A stretch of 64,000 nucleotides of DNA from Arthrobacter sp. efr-133-TYG-118 (lineage in GTDB: Bacteria; Actinomycetota; Actinomycetes; Actinomycetales; Micrococcaceae): assembly GCF_030209755.1 (NCBI RefSeq), contig NZ_JARVRH010000010.1, positions 347,656 through 411,655 on the forward strand, written 5' to 3'. A program made the translations under genes and the position numbers. Positions 63,141 through 64,000 of the stretch are shown here, piece by piece. The notes beneath the pieces were generated by a model that saw only the letters and a list, made by a program, of their open reading frames with translations, was not told the DNA's origin and made no database searches. Position 1 is the first letter of the stretch; each line of letters opens with the position of its first letter.

Positions 63141-63430
63141 GTGCGGGTTAGGACGGAATCGGTCCGCCGAAAGGTCGCGATGATCGGCACCGTCCCGGCC
63201 GACCTCGTGCAGTACTACGGCCATGTACTCCGCATCACCCAGAAGCTGGCCGACATCTACAGCTGGCCAGACCTATTCGCTGAGGACGGCGACGAACTCG
63301 ACGAGACCACGGAGAGTCTCCTCATGCTTTTCGTCGGTGTCATGTTCGGTGTGCAGCTGGCTCAATCCGGGTTGTCGAAGGTGTCGACCATGATCGCCAT
63401 GCGCTCGGCGATGTCGAGCAACGCGGTCGC
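63141..63430 (+). pseudogene. EcsC/DUF697-type fragment
   Basis: The stretch VPADLVQYYGHVLRITQKLA, DIYSWPDLF, then LLMLFVGVMFGVQLAQSGLS resembles the central part of EcsC/DUF697 membrane-associated proteins. It lacks both ends: the frame runs from an unrelated start and becomes non-coding after about 63430. It is a junction remnant next to the phenol-hydroxylase operon. Confidence 0.5.
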
Positions 63431-63594
63431 CATGTCCGGAGCGGTGATCATCCATCCACCAATGCCCTGTGACTTCCATCTTGCGCCCTGTTTCGCGCGG
63501 AGAGCGCATCCTTACCTGCTTTTCTGGAGTTGTCAGCAAAGTCGACCGCCCTGCGACCCTGGGCAGGCGAACGCCGGTCAAGCTGGCAGGAAGT

Positions 63595-64000
63595 TCAGCT
63601 CAGCTGCGAGAACATGTCGTTCCCGCTTGCCGTCGTCGCTGGGACTTCCTGCAGCACGTCCCAGTGCTCGATGATCTTGCCGTCCTCACTGAACCGGAAG
63701 ATGTCCACGCCTGCGGAGTTGAACGTCTTGTAGTGCGAATGGACGGCGACGAAGTCACCTTCGGCGATCATGCGATGAACTTCGACGTCGACCGGCCCGA
63801 ACTGGGAGAAGAAGTCCTTGACCGCCTGCAAACCATCGTCGGCCTGCGGGTTGTGCTGCTTGTAGTCCTGCACGATCAGCTCGTTGAAGGCCTCGGTGTC
63901 TCCGGCCCGGAAGGCATCGAAGAGTCGCGCCACGGTCTCCTTGTTGGCATCGAAGAGTCGCGCCACGGTCTCCTTGTTGGCATCGAAGAGTCGCGCCACG
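63595..64000 (-). CDS. SnoaL-like protein with repeated N-terminus (runs off window)
   Basis: The readable 134 residues show the SnoaL fold (LFDAFRAGDTEAFNELIV, FFSQFGPVDVEVHRMIAEGD, IFRFSEDGKIIEHWDVLQEV). The N-terminal segment ANKETVARLFD occurs in tandem two to three times, from a 33-bp DNA repeat, and the frame is open to the right edge. The normal protein would start just before one copy. The true start is beyond the window or inside the repeat. Confidence 0.8.
   Translation of the reverse strand, partial: VARLFDANKETVARLFDANKETVARLFDAFRAGDTEAFNELIVQDYKQHNPQADDGLQAVKDFFSQFGPVDVEVHRMIAEGDFVAVHSHYKTFNSAGVDIFRFSEDGKIIEHWDVLQEVPATTASGNDMFSQLS
63914..64000. repeat. 33-bp tandem repeat, 2.6 copies within the window
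   Basis: GCATCGAAGAGTCGCGCCAC followed by GGTCTCCTTGTTG repeats perfectly at 63914-63946 and 63947-63979, with the first 21 bases again at 63980-64000. Being a multiple of three, it keeps the SnoaL frame open. Confidence 0.95.

Noticed and set aside
1..64000. Search for CRISPR arrays, tRNA or rRNA genes, and att-site repeats
   Set aside because: No regularly spaced repeats, cloverleaf-type sequence or rRNA-like sequence was noticed; direct att repeats cannot be excluded by eye.

Overview
The window is high-GC actinobacterial DNA. It has an Lsr2 homologue, leaderless-type promoters, GTG/TTG starts, DUF4429-SHOCT and AbiV proteins, and actinobacterial conjugation genes. It reads as a mosaic accessory region (integrative element or plasmid) assembled from Rhodococcus/Gordonia-like and Arthrobacter-like pieces; that taxonomic reading is inference, because no search could be run.

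Region 1 (1-7.8 kb) is the end of a conjugation module on the minus strand: two VirB8-like membrane proteins, a lysozyme-CHAP cell-wall hydrolase, a large membrane protein of unknown role and a small pilin-like membrane protein. A divergent Xre-type regulator and a tyrosine integrase follow.

Region 2 (8-41.4 kb) is a defence and hypothetical-gene island bounded by the tyrosine integrase and a serine recombinase (41.7-43.2 kb). It holds a type I restriction-modification operon (hsdM-hsdS-hsdR) whose fourth gene fuses an unusual N6-adenine methylase-like domain, a specificity-like region and a probable HEPN domain. Also here are an Lsr2 silencer, a GmrSD-type (DUF262/DUF1524) nuclease with a C-terminal RAMA-like domain, a NERD protein, an AbiV protein, a UvrD-family helicase with a nuclease-like insertion, regulators, small membrane proteins and several gene fragments.

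Region 3 (44-55.8 kb) is a catabolic cluster. An AraC regulator and two DJ-1/PfpI genes sit around a duplicated ~187-bp segment. Two SnoaL-like proteins and a complete group-2 (toluene/alkene monooxygenase-like) soluble diiron monooxygenase follow. Next come a separate FAD reductase, an unusual protein joining a ribosomal L22-like domain to a MIP18/PaaD-like domain, an ABM-domain protein and a serine hydroxymethyltransferase. The genes from 48.6 to 55.8 kb overlap or nearly touch, so they are almost certainly one transcript.

Region 4 (55.8-58.3 kb) is a short Arthrobacter-like stretch with succinate-semialdehyde dehydrogenase, a small protein and a truncated SRAP gene.

Region 5 (58.3-63.0 kb, minus strand) is a second diiron monooxygenase of phenol-hydroxylase type (DmpKLMNOP-like order). 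Its reductase appears to have ACG where ATG is expected. The region ends with an EcsC/DUF697 fragment and a SnoaL-like gene carrying a 33-bp tandem repeat that runs off the window. Together the two oxygenases suggest stepwise hydroxylation of an aromatic or small cyclic substrate; the substrate cannot be read from the sequence. I saw no tRNA, rRNA or CRISPR array.
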